From Eurosta solidaginis (Eukaryota; Arthropoda; Insecta; Diptera; Tephritidae): DNA of 64,000 nt. The position numbers and the translations under genes were made by a program. Below the pieces are notes generated by a model. That model ran no database searches, was not told the origin of the DNA, and saw nothing but the letters and a program-made list of their open reading frames with translations. The stretch is from contig NC_090319.1 of assembly GCF_040869045.1 (NCBI RefSeq), forward strand, positions 179,030,645 through 179,094,644, given 5' to 3'. Below, piece after piece: positions 45,636 to 57,300 of this stretch (positions within the stretch are counted from its first letter, which is position 1; each line of letters opens with the position of its first letter).

Positions 45636-46551
45636 CTATTCTTTTTCTGAAGAGCTTGTTTTACGACCTAAGAACTGGACTGGGTGAAAATTTTGATCCT
45701 CCGACCGTTTTTGCAACAATACTGCTCCATAGCTATATTTTGACGCGTCTGTATGTACCTCTGTTTCCGCATTCGGATTAAAAAGTCTAAGCACTGGCTT
45801 CTTTATGAGTGCCTCCCTAAGTTCCTGAAAGGATGCTAGTTCCTCATCTCCGATTTTAAAAACTTCATCTTTCCTTAACAAATCCGACCACGGTTTTGCT
45901 AATAACGCATAATTTTGAATAAATCGCCTAAAATAAGACGTTAATCCTAAAAACCGTTCTACTGCTTTCCTGTCCTTTGGCATGGGATAATTTTTTATCG
46001 CCTTTATCTTCTCTTCCGATGGTTGAATTGTGCCATTTTTTATGACATACCCTAAAAAATCTACACTTTTTTGTAAAAACTTACATTTTTTTCATTTAAA
46101 TCTTATGCCATGTGCCTCACCAACACTTAAAACCCGCTTCAGCTTTTCTATTCTTTCGTCTTCATTATTCGAAGGAATAACCAAGTCGTCCATATAAATT
46201 GCGACTGTGCCCTCTCTAATAAGATCTCGGAAAATTACTGCAATAAACCTACAAAATGCAGCAGGAGAGTTCTTTATACCAAAAGGCGCGAACAAAAATT
46301 CATACTGACCAGCATGCGTAACAAAAGCTGTGTACTTTTTTTGAATCCTTATGCATCGGCACATGAAAGAACCCATCCTTCAGATTTAAGGTCGAAAATA
46401 ACTTTGCCCCCTGCAATCTATCGACAACATCATCCATCAATGTCATTGGAAAGTTGTCTTTGACAATTTTTAGATTAAACTTACGGTAATCGCAGCACAA
46501 ACGCTTGCTTCCATCCTTCTTGTTTACTATAACATTGGAGACGCATAGCAT
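45636..46551 (-). pseudogene. Gypsy-B reverse transcriptase and RNase H start
   Basis: Three overlapping frames: 46551-46300 (VIVNKKDGSKRLCCDYRKFN, LFSTLNLKDGFFHVPM), 46376-46092 (YEFLFAPFGIKNSPAAFCRF, catalytic AIYMDDLVIPS intact near 46190) and 45983-45636 (RFLGLTSYFRRFIQNYA, RNase H TDASKYSYGAVLL near 45745). Frameshifts near 46340 and 46085 and a frame change near 45990 separate them. Not functional, but no key RT residue is visibly lost. Confidence 0.9.
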
Positions 46552-47315
46552 GATGAGCTTGGCTGTATAATACCTTCATCTAACCATTCCGAAATTTGTT
46601 TATCAACTATGCGTTGGCTCTCATAAGAAATTCTTCTAGGTCGCTGATAAACAGGTATGTCGTCATTCACAATAATTTTCATTTCTATTGGGCTTTTAAT
46701 ATCTTGCTTTGGGTTATATTTATCGATTAGATCTTTAACTATACACGAATGATTCTCCTTCAAATGGGTTAGATCAACAAACTCATGCGCTAAATCTCCC
46801 ATTTGAACTTCGGCACAAAGACATTCAAACTCCGTAAACAAATCACAATTCATATCTTTTTCATTCGCAAGAATTGTTTCATTGGTAACTTCCTTGCACT
46901 GTTCTTCCCCTAAATCCACACTCACATCATTTTTAAATATAAACTCGACTCCCTTCTGACTTACTTTGATATCAACGTGATCCGGTATTGTGTTTCCCAA
47001 GATAACCTCGTAGTCGATTGTACCTGCATCCACAATATAAAATTTCATAGATAGCTCCATCTTATCAATCCTGACTTTTATTATAACGAACCATATAGTA
47101 GCCACTTCGCTGTGGCATAAACCACGGAGAACAATTTTATCTTCCTGCACACCTTCATTCAACATTATCTTTTTTAAAACATCTTCCCTCAATAAACACA
47201 AACTGGAGCCCGTATCCACCAAAGCGTTAAAAACAAAACTTTTAATAAATATTTTCTTAAATTTAAGTACACTACTTCCGTTCATCATATTACTCTGTTC
47301 CTGCATTGACTTCAC
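46527..47315 (-). pseudogene. Gypsy-B protease and RT N-terminus
   Basis: Open for 262 residues. Retropepsin motif NALVDTGSSLCLLRE near 47220-47180 and the second-half VILGNTIPDHVDIKV near 47000. A 130-residue acidic linker with LCAEVQM follows, then the entry to RT (PVYQRPRRISYESQRIVDK, EWLDEGIIQPSSS). It ends at 46527 where the RT frame shifts. The start overlaps the gag frame by a few bases, suggesting a frameshift or merely decay. Confidence 0.85.
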
Positions 47316-47901
47316 TTCCTTTTTGCATTCAAATTATCTATGCCCCATACCATTACATTTAAAACACTTATACTGACGGTACATTCTTTGGCTAAATGAG
47401 TATTTAACACACACTTAAAACAATTTTTTACATTATGGTTTGAAACCACCCGCTCATCTCCTTCCTGTTTCCCAGCCACCTGATTACTTTGTTTATTAAA
47501 ATTACTCGAAAAGCCTATTGCTCCCTTTATTTTCTCATAGACTTTAATTTGATTTTTTAGCTCACCAATAGATTTGGACTGATAAAGCGCAACTTTGTTT
47601 ATCTTCGAGTCTGGTATGCCCTCGATAAAGTAGTCAATAATGCTTTCATCTTCCAGACCTATTGGTTTTGAAATTTCCATCAATATGTACAAGTACTCTC
47701 GCAAAATTTCACCAAATTTCTTTTTCCTATTACGTAATTTTTTGTGGACTTCCGACGCACAAACTTGCGCTCCAAACTCATCCAATAAAGCGTTTTTCAA
47801 AGATTCCCAATCCACCAAACCGTCTTGGTTTCTTAGTTAAGCTCTCTAAGCGTATTCCTTAGAGACTCGCAATTCATATCTAATATTGTATGTTTGTCCA
47901 T
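47312..47901 (-). pseudogene. Gypsy-B gag, internally deleted
   Basis: A start at 47901 gives MDKHTILDMNCESLRNTLRE and a stop after about 22 residues. The frame 47818-47312 resumes with WESLKNALLDEFGAQVC and FGEILREYLYILMEISKP, a Retrotrans_gag-type capsid segment, then a zinc knuckle CFKCVLNTHLAKEC (CX2CX4HX4C) near 47385-47425. Most of the N-terminal half expected of a gypsy gag is missing. Known role: particle assembly and RNA binding. Confidence 0.8.
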
Positions 47902-49075
47902 TTTAACAACACAAAAAAAAAAAATGAATGAATGTATATATTTATTATGTATAATGACGAATATATGCAATAATGTGAGAGTAATATGTGCATATGTATG
48001 TATGTCTATAATTCAATGTTTCATATACTGTTAATTGCAAATATTGGTATGATCCGTGTATACATACATATACTTAAATGTCGTAAATTTTTTTTCATTC
48101 GCTCTTTTAAATGTACATTTCAAAATTTTATCTGACAAACGTCAACTTTCACAAAAGAGAGGAAGAAAAAAAAAAATAAAAACTTTCTTTTAATCAAATT
48201 TGAAATGTTGAAAATTTCTTTCATTCAATCTTAATTTTTTTTTTTTGTTTTTTACAAATTCAAATTTTAAATTTCCTTTCCCTCAAATTGTGACAAAATT
48301 TTCGTTTGTTTATTTATCTAAATTTTTTTCTTTTGTTGCCAAGGGCTTATGAAACGTTCTTTCTTTTTCTTTCAGCTTCCCAAATTTGCTAATTCTTCTT
48401 TGGATTCGTTTTCCTTATAACGCTTGACTGCGATTTTTTCTTCTTTGTTTTTTATTCTCAACTTCTTTGATACTTTTTCGATCTTTAACTCCTTTATTTT
48501 TAACTACTTTTCTTCTTACCTCTTTTGATGCTTCTTGCCTTTTCTCTTCTTTGGATTTATATTTTCATTTTCCTCTTTACTTCTTTTGCTCTTTATGTTT
48601 TCAATTTGACATCATTTTTACTTTCGCTTCTTTCAGTTACCAATTTAGCTATCGTCTCTACCTATTATTTCTTGCCACCACCTTCTTCTTCATATATAGA
48701 ACATGCTTGCCCACTCGCTTTCGTTTGCTTATCAATTTACATTCACATACTCGTATGTATGTAGGTACTACTTATATGAATTCGTGTTTACGATCTAGCT
48801 TCGCTTTTAACACACATACATAAAACAAATTACTTTGATGCGTATATGTATTTGTTCGTATGGATATTCGTTTTATCGAGTCTTTTAGTTTTAATTAATT
48901 TTTTGCACATTTCCAGCTGCCATTTGGTTATTCCGGAAAATTGTAGTATTTCGCACCACACACGTATTTCGTCTTACAACTTTTAAAGACAATTTTTCAC
49001 AATTTTTACGTACAAAGTTTGACACATGCAAATATTTGCATAGTCTTCCGTTGGGAATGTTGGCTTGACGGCACT
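47902..49075 (-). other. Gypsy-B untranslated leader
   Basis: 1.2 kb with no coding frame of note. On the element strand it is purine-rich with many AAAGAAG-type runs (CTTCTTT on plus). Length is long for a gypsy leader and may include sequence whose frame has decayed. Confidence 0.6.
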
Positions 49076-49093
49076 ATCCCGGACGAGCCGCCA
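49076..49093 (-). other. Gypsy-B primer binding site (tRNA-Pro type)
   Basis: Element-strand TGGCGGCTCGTCCGGGAT, 7 bases inside the LTR end. It is complementary to the 3' end of a proline tRNA with one mismatch at the fourth base, from knowledge of the tRNA sequence. Confidence 0.72.
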
Positions 49094-49100
49094 ATTTATT

Positions 49101-49384
49101 TGTGGGTTTACACAAATAATTGTTTAAAGTTTAAAGTTATTAAATCTCGTTTATTTTTTAGTTAATTGTTCATGTTACAATTAAACAGTTATGTGATTTT
49201 ACGAATGTAAATTAAATTTTAAGTATTTTTTTTAAAGATTTTTAACAAAAACGTTTTTCACATCCAAGACAATAATAATTAATTTTTCAAAACTACAATA
49301 TTTTCTTAATAGTTTTTTCCTGTTCGTGTTGCTTTTCTATCTAAAAGCACAGTATTTCCGTGTACAGTATTATCCGTTCCTACA
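49101..49384 (-). mobile_element. Gypsy-B 5' LTR
   Basis: 284 bp; plus-strand view starts TGTGGGTTTACACAAATAAT and ends CCGTTCCTACA, i.e. TG...CA. Its right edge abuts the coiled-coil coding repeats of Gypsy-A gag. No second copy is present for comparison, so the left border is set by the primer site. Confidence 0.75.
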
Positions 49385-49862
49385 TATATATCTTCTGCTC
49401 TTCTAGTTGGGATGCCATATATGTCTTCTGTTCTTCGAGCTGTGTTTCCGTCTTGGATGTTATTCGTGTCTCTTGGGATTCCATCTGTGATGACATATAC
49501 GTTTTCTGTTCTTCCAGTTGTGATGACATGTTGGTGGGTATTTGTGATGACATTTCTGTTATACGTGCCTCTTGCGCTTCCATCTTGGATATTACTGTCG
49601 ATGTTTGAGCAGTTATTGCAGCCAATATCATGTTCAAGTCTGTGCTGGTAATTGTCTGCGATGTTTCGTTTTTCTCGTCAATTTTTGTTGTTGTCTCGTC
49701 CCCATCAGGATAAAAGACATACTCGTCCACATCAATTCCTTCTGCTTCCATTGCCTCTCGTAGCCATGCTTGAAGTACGAGTTTAACGCCGCTTGTATTC
49801 AATCTACGGCTCTCCAACTCCTTCTTCAGTTGCTGGATCTTCAATTCACTGAACTTTGCCAT
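49385..49862 (-). pseudogene. Gypsy-A gag N-terminal part with SAP-like domain
   Basis: ATG at 49862, only about 50 bases inside the LTR. Residues 5-39 (LKIQQLKKELESRRLNTSG, QAWLREAMEAEGID) have the spacing of a SAP DNA-binding helix pair. After an acidic link, residues 75-160 form a coiled coil made of near repeats (SSQLEEQKTYM, SSQMESQETRI, ASQLEEQKIYM). Coding stops where Gypsy-B enters. SAP-like starts occur in some gypsy gags; whether it binds nucleic acid here is inference. Confidence 0.75.
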
Positions 49863-49896
49863 GTCCTTGTTGTCCTCCGGAATTTATTCAACAATT

Positions 49897-49911
49897 CCTC
49901 TTCTGACACCA
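49897..49911 (-). other. Gypsy-A primer binding site (tRNA-Leu type)
   Basis: Element-strand TGGTGTCAGAAGAGG, two bases inside the LTR. TGGTGTCAGAAG complements the 3' end of several leucine tRNAs, from knowledge of tRNA sequences; the exact isoacceptor is not determined. Confidence 0.65.
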
Positions 49912-49913
49912 AT

Positions 49914-50592
49914 TGTGACGAATTTTACTTGCAAATCCTCTTATTTGCAATCCTCTGCTAAGTTCGAATCACTAAACTGTTGAATAAATAACTCCAATTT
50001 GTAATAATGTAAAATGGCCTTTATTAAAGTACTTCACAATAACACTCAAACTGTGCAACGAATAGCTTGCTTAATAACCAAATTGATTGATAGCTCAAAT
50101 GAAAATCTACTATTCAAAATAATACTGCTTTTTCTCGCTAGATAGCGTCTTAGTCGAAACTGCTTTACAACTCAAATCAAACTGAATTACAGCGCCTCTA
50201 CAATTGTCGCCTTTTATACCCTTTGATTTCAACCTTCGCATCTTCTAGGCGCTTCCAGAATCTTCTAGTCCAGTAGCTCTCAAACTTCTCAGCTGTAACT
50301 ACAATTGCACAATTTTATACATATTCTAGGCGCTTCCAGAATCTACTAGTCCAGCAGCTCTCAAACTTCTCAGCTGTAACTACATTTGCAAAATTGTATA
50401 GTTTTTCTCATTGCATACTTATAGGAGTATCTCAGATATATGCATGTGTTTGTGCATTGACTCTCCGCTGCTCGTATACGTACATGGTAAATATGTGTAG
50501 ACGGAATTATTGTTTCGTTTGTGAATTCACGTCACTGCTTAGCATCGGCTTAGAGATGGCAGCACTCCTTAGTTTTGCTAATATTCGTAACA
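49914..50592 (-). mobile_element. Gypsy-A 5' LTR
   Basis: 679 bp, plus-strand view TGTGACGAAT to ATTCGTAACA, so the ends are inverted repeats of ten bases with one mismatch. Contains a degenerate 82-bp internal duplication and, right of it, GTATTATATAACTG, the same flank as the LTR at 34633. Confidence 0.9.
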
Positions 50593-50830
50593 GTATTATA
50601 TAACTGAAAAAAGTTTCATAAATTTTTTTTTTTTATAAAAGCGGTATTCATGTATAAATTTCCATGCATCGTGAAATGCCAAAATTTTGTGCCTACTGCT
50701 ATTTTCATCCTCAAGAAAAATGCAAAATTTTTCTTGAATGTTTTTTGAATTGCGTACAGCGCTTAATAATACCAAAATGTAAGCTTTCGATTTCAAAGTA
50801 CTTTCGAGAATTTCTGTTTTTAAATACTTT

Positions 50831-53079
50831 CAGGGCCGCGTAGAGGGATGATTTTAAGTTAGATAAACGTTTTTGACACAATTTTATAAGCGCTATCTGT
50901 CAAAGATGCTTCAACTGACTTAAAATCACATTTTATTTCGATTCCGAACTACTTAAGTGGTCGCTATTTCCTTCAAATCACACTCCATACTACTCTAAAA
51001 AAAACGGAGAAAAAGTAAAGCGTGATTGGCTCGTTTCGAGTGCAACAAAAGAAGCACTTTTTTGTTTTCCATGCCGGCTTTTCTGCAAAATTTCCGAAAA
51101 TACCCGATCAGTTTTGAAAAAATCTTCAGGTTATTCTAAAGAAAAAGGTTGAAAGAGGTCACACGACAAAATTCCTGAACATGAAAATAGTCAAAATCAT
51201 AAAACTTGCTATATAGAGTGGCGCCAATATGAAATAAGAATTCGAAATGCTAGTTCAGTGGATTTTCTCTTAGCGGAAACCCTTAAAAATGAAGCAGCTC
51301 GCTGGAGTATTTTGGAACTGATCAGCAATTATGACCCGCTATTGCATGAACATTTGGAGAAGGTGAGGGAATCTCAAACGAAAAAGAATCGTCTCCAAGC
51401 ACATTATTTGTCTCATGGAATACAAAATGAGTTCATAGAAATCTGTGTAAGTCAAGTAATTAGAAAGATAGAAGGCGAGAGAAATTCCGTCAAGTATTAC
51501 ACAGTAATAGTGGATGCGACCCCTGATTCGGAGCATATTGAGCAGACTGTTTTTATATTGCGTTATGTTTTATTAGACAGGGACTCCGGAAAATGGAAAA
51601 TCCAAGAACGCTTTTTAAGGTTTGTCGGTTGTAACGCAAAAACAGGAGAAGCTATCGCTGAGCTGATTCGCAGCACTCTAAAAAAGCACAATATTCCCCT
51701 GGATGACTGCCGTGGGCAGGGGTATGGCAATAGCAGTAATATGAGCGGTCATCACAAAGGAGCGCAGAGTCATATCCTGAGAGATAACTCCCTGGCAATA
51801 TTTGCACCTTGTGCTTGTCACAGTTTAAATTTATGTGGAGTGCAAGCTGCTGAATGTTGTGCAGAAGTCATCACATTTTTCGGTATTGCGCAGAAAATGT
51901 ATAATATCTTTAGCGCAAACCCTCAGAGATGAGAAAAAACTAATTGCTCCTTGCACAGCATGTCACAAACACGATGGTCTGCTCGTGTGGATAGTGTGAA
52001 ACCTTTCCCAACTCACATTCTGCTAAAAAGCTATTGATGAAATCAAGCTTTTAAATCTGAGTTCAGAAACAGTAATGCATTTGGAAGGTATTGAAGCATA
52101 TATGGGGAAATTTTAGTGTATCCTCTTAGCCTCCATTTGGATCAAAGTGTTGACGATAATCAACCATCGAAATCTGGTACTGCAAGCTAGAAATGTCACA
52201 CTGGACTTGGAAACAGAAAATATACGTAGCCTGATTGATGAGTGGAAGAAGTTCAGGGATCAATTGTCGATCATACTTCAAGAATGTAAGATTCTGGCAG
52301 GGAGTATAGGAGTTGTGAATACCTTCGCAGAGAAAAGAAGGAAGATAAGAAAGCGCCAGTTCGATGAATTACCTGGCGAATCACCTGAGTGTGATTCCAA
52401 AACTCAATTCACACAGCAAGTTTTTTGCGTTCTTTTGGACTGCTTGATTGGTAACATGACAAGACGTTTCGAAGCCGTAAATTACATTGCGATTAAGTTT
52501 AGTATTTTGTGGAAGTATCAGGATCTGACGGAAGAAGATCTCAGAGAAAAAGCAGCGGCATTCTGCACGATTTATGGTATCGATATTTCTACGGATCTAA
52601 TAGATGAAATCATTCATCTCAAAGCCATCCACTTAGCAAATGGGGATGTGATTCGCTGCCAACATTTCAACTTCTGAAGAAATTTCATTACTTGAAGATG
52701 GAAGTATTATTTCCGAACATCTGCATAGCATTAGGAACATTTTGCACTCTTCCAGTCAGTGTGGCTGAAGGGGAGCGTTCTTTTAGTCTATTGTCTCGCG
52801 TGAAAAATTTTTTAAGTTCTACTATGAGCCACAATCGCGTGACAAGCCTTGGAACATTGGCGTTGCAGTCCAGCCTTGCTCGCAGCATTAGTTTTGAATC
52901 GGTAATTTCCATATTCGCAGACCAAAAAGCACGGAAGGTTTTCCTTGTCTGCTTCAAGCTCTTAAAATGTACATATTTAGAAAAAGTTAATGTAAGCAAA
53001 TCAAACAATGAAATCTAACATTTCATTTATGTAAGTGTTCCAGTAATGTCCCCTTCCCCCCCCCGTAGATCCGCGCCTG
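50831..53079 (+). mobile_element. hAT-2 transposon, copy 2
   Basis: Same ends and same lesions as 35551-37799. I noticed no difference from copy 1 over its length. Confidence 0.72.
51130..53018 (+). pseudogene. hAT-2 transposase, copy 2
   Basis: Frames 51258-51932 (DUF4371 core with DDCRGQGYGNSSNMSG), 52147-52677 (helical insertion domain) and 52692-53018 (VSVAEGERSFSLLSRVKNFL) repeat those of copy 1, with the same TGA at 51930. Sharing every lesion means decay preceded the duplication. Confidence 0.85.
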
Positions 53080-54336
53080 TATCTCATACAACCGATTGTT
53101 CAGATAAGAAACTTTTCGCAATTTCTACCCCATTTTAACAGCTATAAGCTTCAAATTTTACCGATTGCTTACGTATATAGTATATATTGGTGTGAAAAAA
53201 TCATAGAGATCGGTGATATATATAATATATATATGATGGTATATATAGTATATATATATAATATATATATATGGTACATATATATTTTTTTTTGCAATTT
53301 CAGCCCCATTTTTACAGCTAGAAGCTTCAAATTGCACCAAATGCTTACGTGTATAGCATATATTGTTGTATGAAAAAATCATTGAGATCGGTGGTATATA
53401 TAGTATATGTCTCATACAACCGATTGTTCAGATAAGAAACTTTGCGCAATTTCTGCCGCATTTTAACAGCTAGAAGATTCAAATTTCACCAAATGCTTAC
53501 GTATATAGCATATATTGTTGCCTGAAAAAATCATAGAGATCGGTGGTACATATATTATATACCCCATATAAGCTGTCATTTTTGCCCCTTTTTTACGGCT
53601 AGAAGCTTCAAAATTCATCAAGTTGCATCAACTAGTTACGTTTACGACATACATATATATTGTTGAAATAGTTGAAATACGTGATTCGTAGTCATAGTTT
53701 TTACATGCAGACCACAAAAAACGTGAAGCTTTGCATCCTCACACACAGTACGTTTCTATTTTTATACCTTTCATGAAAATGAAATGGTATATTAATTTCG
53801 TCACGAGTCCCAAAATTGTAAGTCCTTAAAGGAAAATAGATAGACCCACCATTAATTATACCGAAATAATCAGGATGAAGAGCTGAGTTGATTTAGCCAT
53901 GTCCATCTGTCCGTCTGTCTGTTTGTATGCAAACTAGTCACTCAATTTTTGCGATATCTTGATAAAATTTGGTGAGTGGGTGTATTTGGGTGTCCGATTA
54001 GACATTTGTGGGAACCGGCCGGATCGGTCCATACAACCGATTTTTCAGTAAAAGAGGATTTTTGTCATATCTTCTTCAATTTATCAGATTGAAGCTTCAA
54101 ACTTCATCACGTACTTTCCTCTATTGCGCGAATGGTTGTCTAAAAAAATTGAAGAGATCGGTCGTATATATAGTATATATCCCCACAAGCGATTGCTCAG
54201 ATAAGAAACTTTTCGTAATTACTACCATATTTTAAGAGCTAGAGGCTTCAAATTTCAACGAATGCTTACGTATATAGCATATATTGTTGCCTGAAAAAAA
54301 GCTAAAGATCGGTTGTATATATATAATATATATTCA
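53080..54336 (-). mobile_element. HINE2 copies C and D, duplicate
   Basis: Duplicate of 37800-39055, including the chimeric junction at 53760/53761 between the broken end of one HINE2 and the 3' hairpin of the next. Confidence 0.7.
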
Positions 54337-54339
54337 TAT

Positions 54340-57300
54340 TCATATTTATTGAGTCAATGGCAGTAACCTTACTGACTAGATTTACAAGTTTGCAAATTAA
54401 CTTAAAACTAAATAAGTAAAATTAATTCAAGGATGAGATAAATTTTCTCGATAGTAAGACTCAATCCGTAACTTAAACAAAGGCCTGGGCATTGCAAAGT
54501 CAAGATTTAGCATTCTAGAAATTTTATTAATCTCTTCGAGACCTCTTGTGAGAGGGGCAAGGCTAAGGTAATTGGATCTCAGAACTTCACCGTAGAATAT
54601 ATTATGAGAGCGTAGAGATCTACTTGGAACTAGAAAATTTAACTGCCCCAACAGAGCTGAGAAATCAATAGTACCAGAGATAATATCGTAAATAAACATT
54701 AGATGTTGTACTGAACGTCTGACATGCAGTGGCATAACATTTATAAGCATGCACCTGTTTATATAAGGTGGTAGGGGATTAACAAAATGAAGGTGTAGGA
54801 GGGCGAATCGAATGCATTTACGTTGAACCCTTTCAATTCTAGCAGAGTATATGCTGTAAATGGGATTCCATATGAGAGAGGCGTACTCTAATTTAGATCG
54901 CACTAATGAATTATACAATATACTCCTAGTGTATGGGTCCTTAAAACCCTTCGCATAACGCCGTAAAAAAGCTAAATTAGCATACGCTTTTGGTATAAGA
55001 TAGTTAACATGGTTAACGAAAGTGAACGAAGAGTCGAAAATGACACCAAGATCACGAAATTCTTTGACCGTGGCAAGATATGTATTATCGATATGGTATG
55101 TTGACGTAAGCGCACTTGCAGATCTAGAAAACGTGATATGCCAACATTTGCTACTGCTAAGTCTCAGATGATTATTAAAAGCCCACACATTAAGAGCATC
55201 CAAATCTCTCTGTAGGAGCAATGCATCAGATATAGAGGTGATACGCCTAAACAGTTTTAAATCATCAGCATAAAGTAAATAATTTGAATGCTTTAAATAT
55301 AAGCCGACGTCATTAATGAAGATAACAAATAAGATTGGACCGAGAATACTACCTTGCGGCACCCCAGAGGTTGCCAAGAACTCATACGACCTCATATTCT
55401 CGATTTCAACAAATAAAATTCGGTTTGTCAGGTATGACTTTAACCATGACAGAAAAGCTGAATGGAAACCAATGTACTCAAGTTTCTGAAGAAGTATTTT
55501 GTGGGACACTGTATCAAACGCCTTAGAGAAATCTGTATATTTAGTATCAACTTGATACCCATCCTTAAAAGCAGAAACACAGTATTGCGAAAAAACAGCT
55601 AAGTTTGTCACTGTTGAACGACACGCAACAAACCCATGCTGACATGGATCGATTATTCCTTTAGTAGCAAAAGCCAACTTCTCCTTTACTACTTTCTCAA
55701 ACAGTTTTGAACAGGTTGATAGTTTAGAGATTGGCCTGTAGTTTGCTACCTCGCTCTTATTTCCAGACTTGAAGATTGGAGTAATAGAAGCCAATTTTCA
55801 TCGATCAATGAAAACGCCAGTGGACAATGACACATTAAAGATATGGAACAACGGCACGCATAGCGAACTACTACATTTTTTAACCAAAAAAGAAGACAGC
55901 CCATTAACATCTTTTTTTAAAGAAGATTATAGGGACGAAATGCCAATAATAATATCTGATTCCGATACCAATAATGAGCCAAAGTCAAAGGAATTAGCTG
56001 TATCAAAACCAACCCTAACATCAGAAATATTAGAGTCAACAACAAAATTAAATTTGAAAAAATCAGCAAAAAGGTTCACTGTTTCCACTAAACTGTTTGA
56101 ACTAATGCTATTAAAATTGACAGAGGTTGGAATATTGGAGCAACCTTTTTTTGTACGGAGAAAGTTCCAAAAGGCCTTGGGATTTTGCTTTAACTCTTCA
56201 ACTCTTCTTCGAAACGGGAGATGTATTATTATATAAAAACTTATCAAGCACATTGAACTGCTTCATGTATAATAAGTATCGATCTCTAAATGAAAAGTCA
56301 TTGGTTGCTTTGTACAACTTAAAATACTTATTTCTAAGATTTTTAAGCTTTTTTAACCTGGTATTGTACCAGGGTAATTTATGTATTTTGCTTCGAAGAA
56401 GGGAGAGATTTCTACTAAATATATCAGATAACTGCAGCAGAAAAATTTCAAAGCATTCAGATTCATATTTAGCACAGAAAATAGACTTCCAGTCAATTTC
56501 AGCAATACTCGAATTGAGTGCATCAAAATTTGCATCTTTGAAATTGTAGGAGGGAAGATTTTGAGTGGTATTGTTGTTAGGTACAAATTCAATGAATTCT
56601 AATAATAAAGATAAGGGTACGTGATGCATGTCCGATTTGCAGATAGGAAATTGACACTCAGATAAGTGAGAAATTAAATTTTCATCGACAAAAATAAGAT
56701 CCAGTATGTTATTTAACTGGTTCACAAATGAATAAATCTGAACAAAGTTGGCACTAAAAAGAGTATCTAAAAAATATATTTCATGTTGATGGTTGACATT
56801 CATAGGTGTTAATAGATTGTCATTTAGCAATTTTGACCAAACAACCCTGTTCAGATTAAAATCACCCAAAACGCAAAAATGACTGTTTACGTTTTTTTCG
56901 TAAACTTCAAAAATTTTATTCACATGCGCGCAGTACAGAGACTCATTGCTACAAGGCGGAATATACGAAACACAAATAAACAGCTTTCCAAACAGCCCAC
57001 AAATAGAGACACACAATTGGTCCAGTAGCGAGTCAGTTTTGGGGAGCTGAACGAAAGAAGAAAGGAGGGAACGTCTTACGGCAATTAGTACCCCGCCACC
57101 TCTTTGGCATCCCGTTTTGATTGGATCCCTATCCTTACGATAGGTATGAACAAAGTAGTATCAAAAAATTCTGCGTCAAAGAAATCATTGTTGAGCCAGG
57201 TCTCAACTAGATCATACACATCATATTCAGAGCGCGAAGTGACTAAGAAAATATCCTTAGCTTTAGTTCCCATCCCCGAGATATTTTGGTAGTAAATATT

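Larger units (their letters stand above)
44284..49384 (-). mobile_element. Gypsy-B, second Ty3/gypsy element inserted in Gypsy-A gag
   Basis: Element sense right to left: LTR 49384-49101, primer site, 1.2-kb leader, gag 47901-47312, protease and RT start 47315-46527, RT 46551-46092, RNase H and integrase to 44284. The 3' LTR is absent; integrase coding passes directly into Gypsy-A protease at about 44284. The intact junction at 49384 and the missing other end show insertion followed by a deletion that removed the 3' LTR and the host gag. Confidence 0.85.
40685..50592 (-). mobile_element. Gypsy-A, Ty3/gypsy LTR retrotransposon, interrupted by Gypsy-B
   Basis: Order in element sense (right to left): LTR 50592-49914, tRNA primer site, gag start 49862-49385, Gypsy-B insertion 49384-44284, protease, RT, RNase H, integrase to 40910, polypurine tract, LTR remnant. 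Pol order PR-RT-RH-IN is the Ty3/gypsy order. No env-like frame follows integrase. The rest of gag is missing: it was lost together with the Gypsy-B 3' LTR. Confidence 0.88.
50334..55977. repeat. Large duplicated block, copy 2 (5.6 kb)
   Basis: Counterpart of 35053-40672. Offset is 15281 bp before the T run, 15280 up to the LINE and 15305 after the 25-bp indel. After 55977 the LINE continues here into its 5' half whereas copy 1 jumps to gypsy LTR sequence, so copy 2 holds the continuous version. Confidence 0.95.

Noticed and set aside
48467..48823. Hydrophobic plus-strand open frame, 118 codons, in the Gypsy-B leader
   Set aside because: The hydrophobic Phe/Leu/Ser text comes from a pyrimidine-rich strand; it lies antisense in an element leader and shows no signal or family motif.
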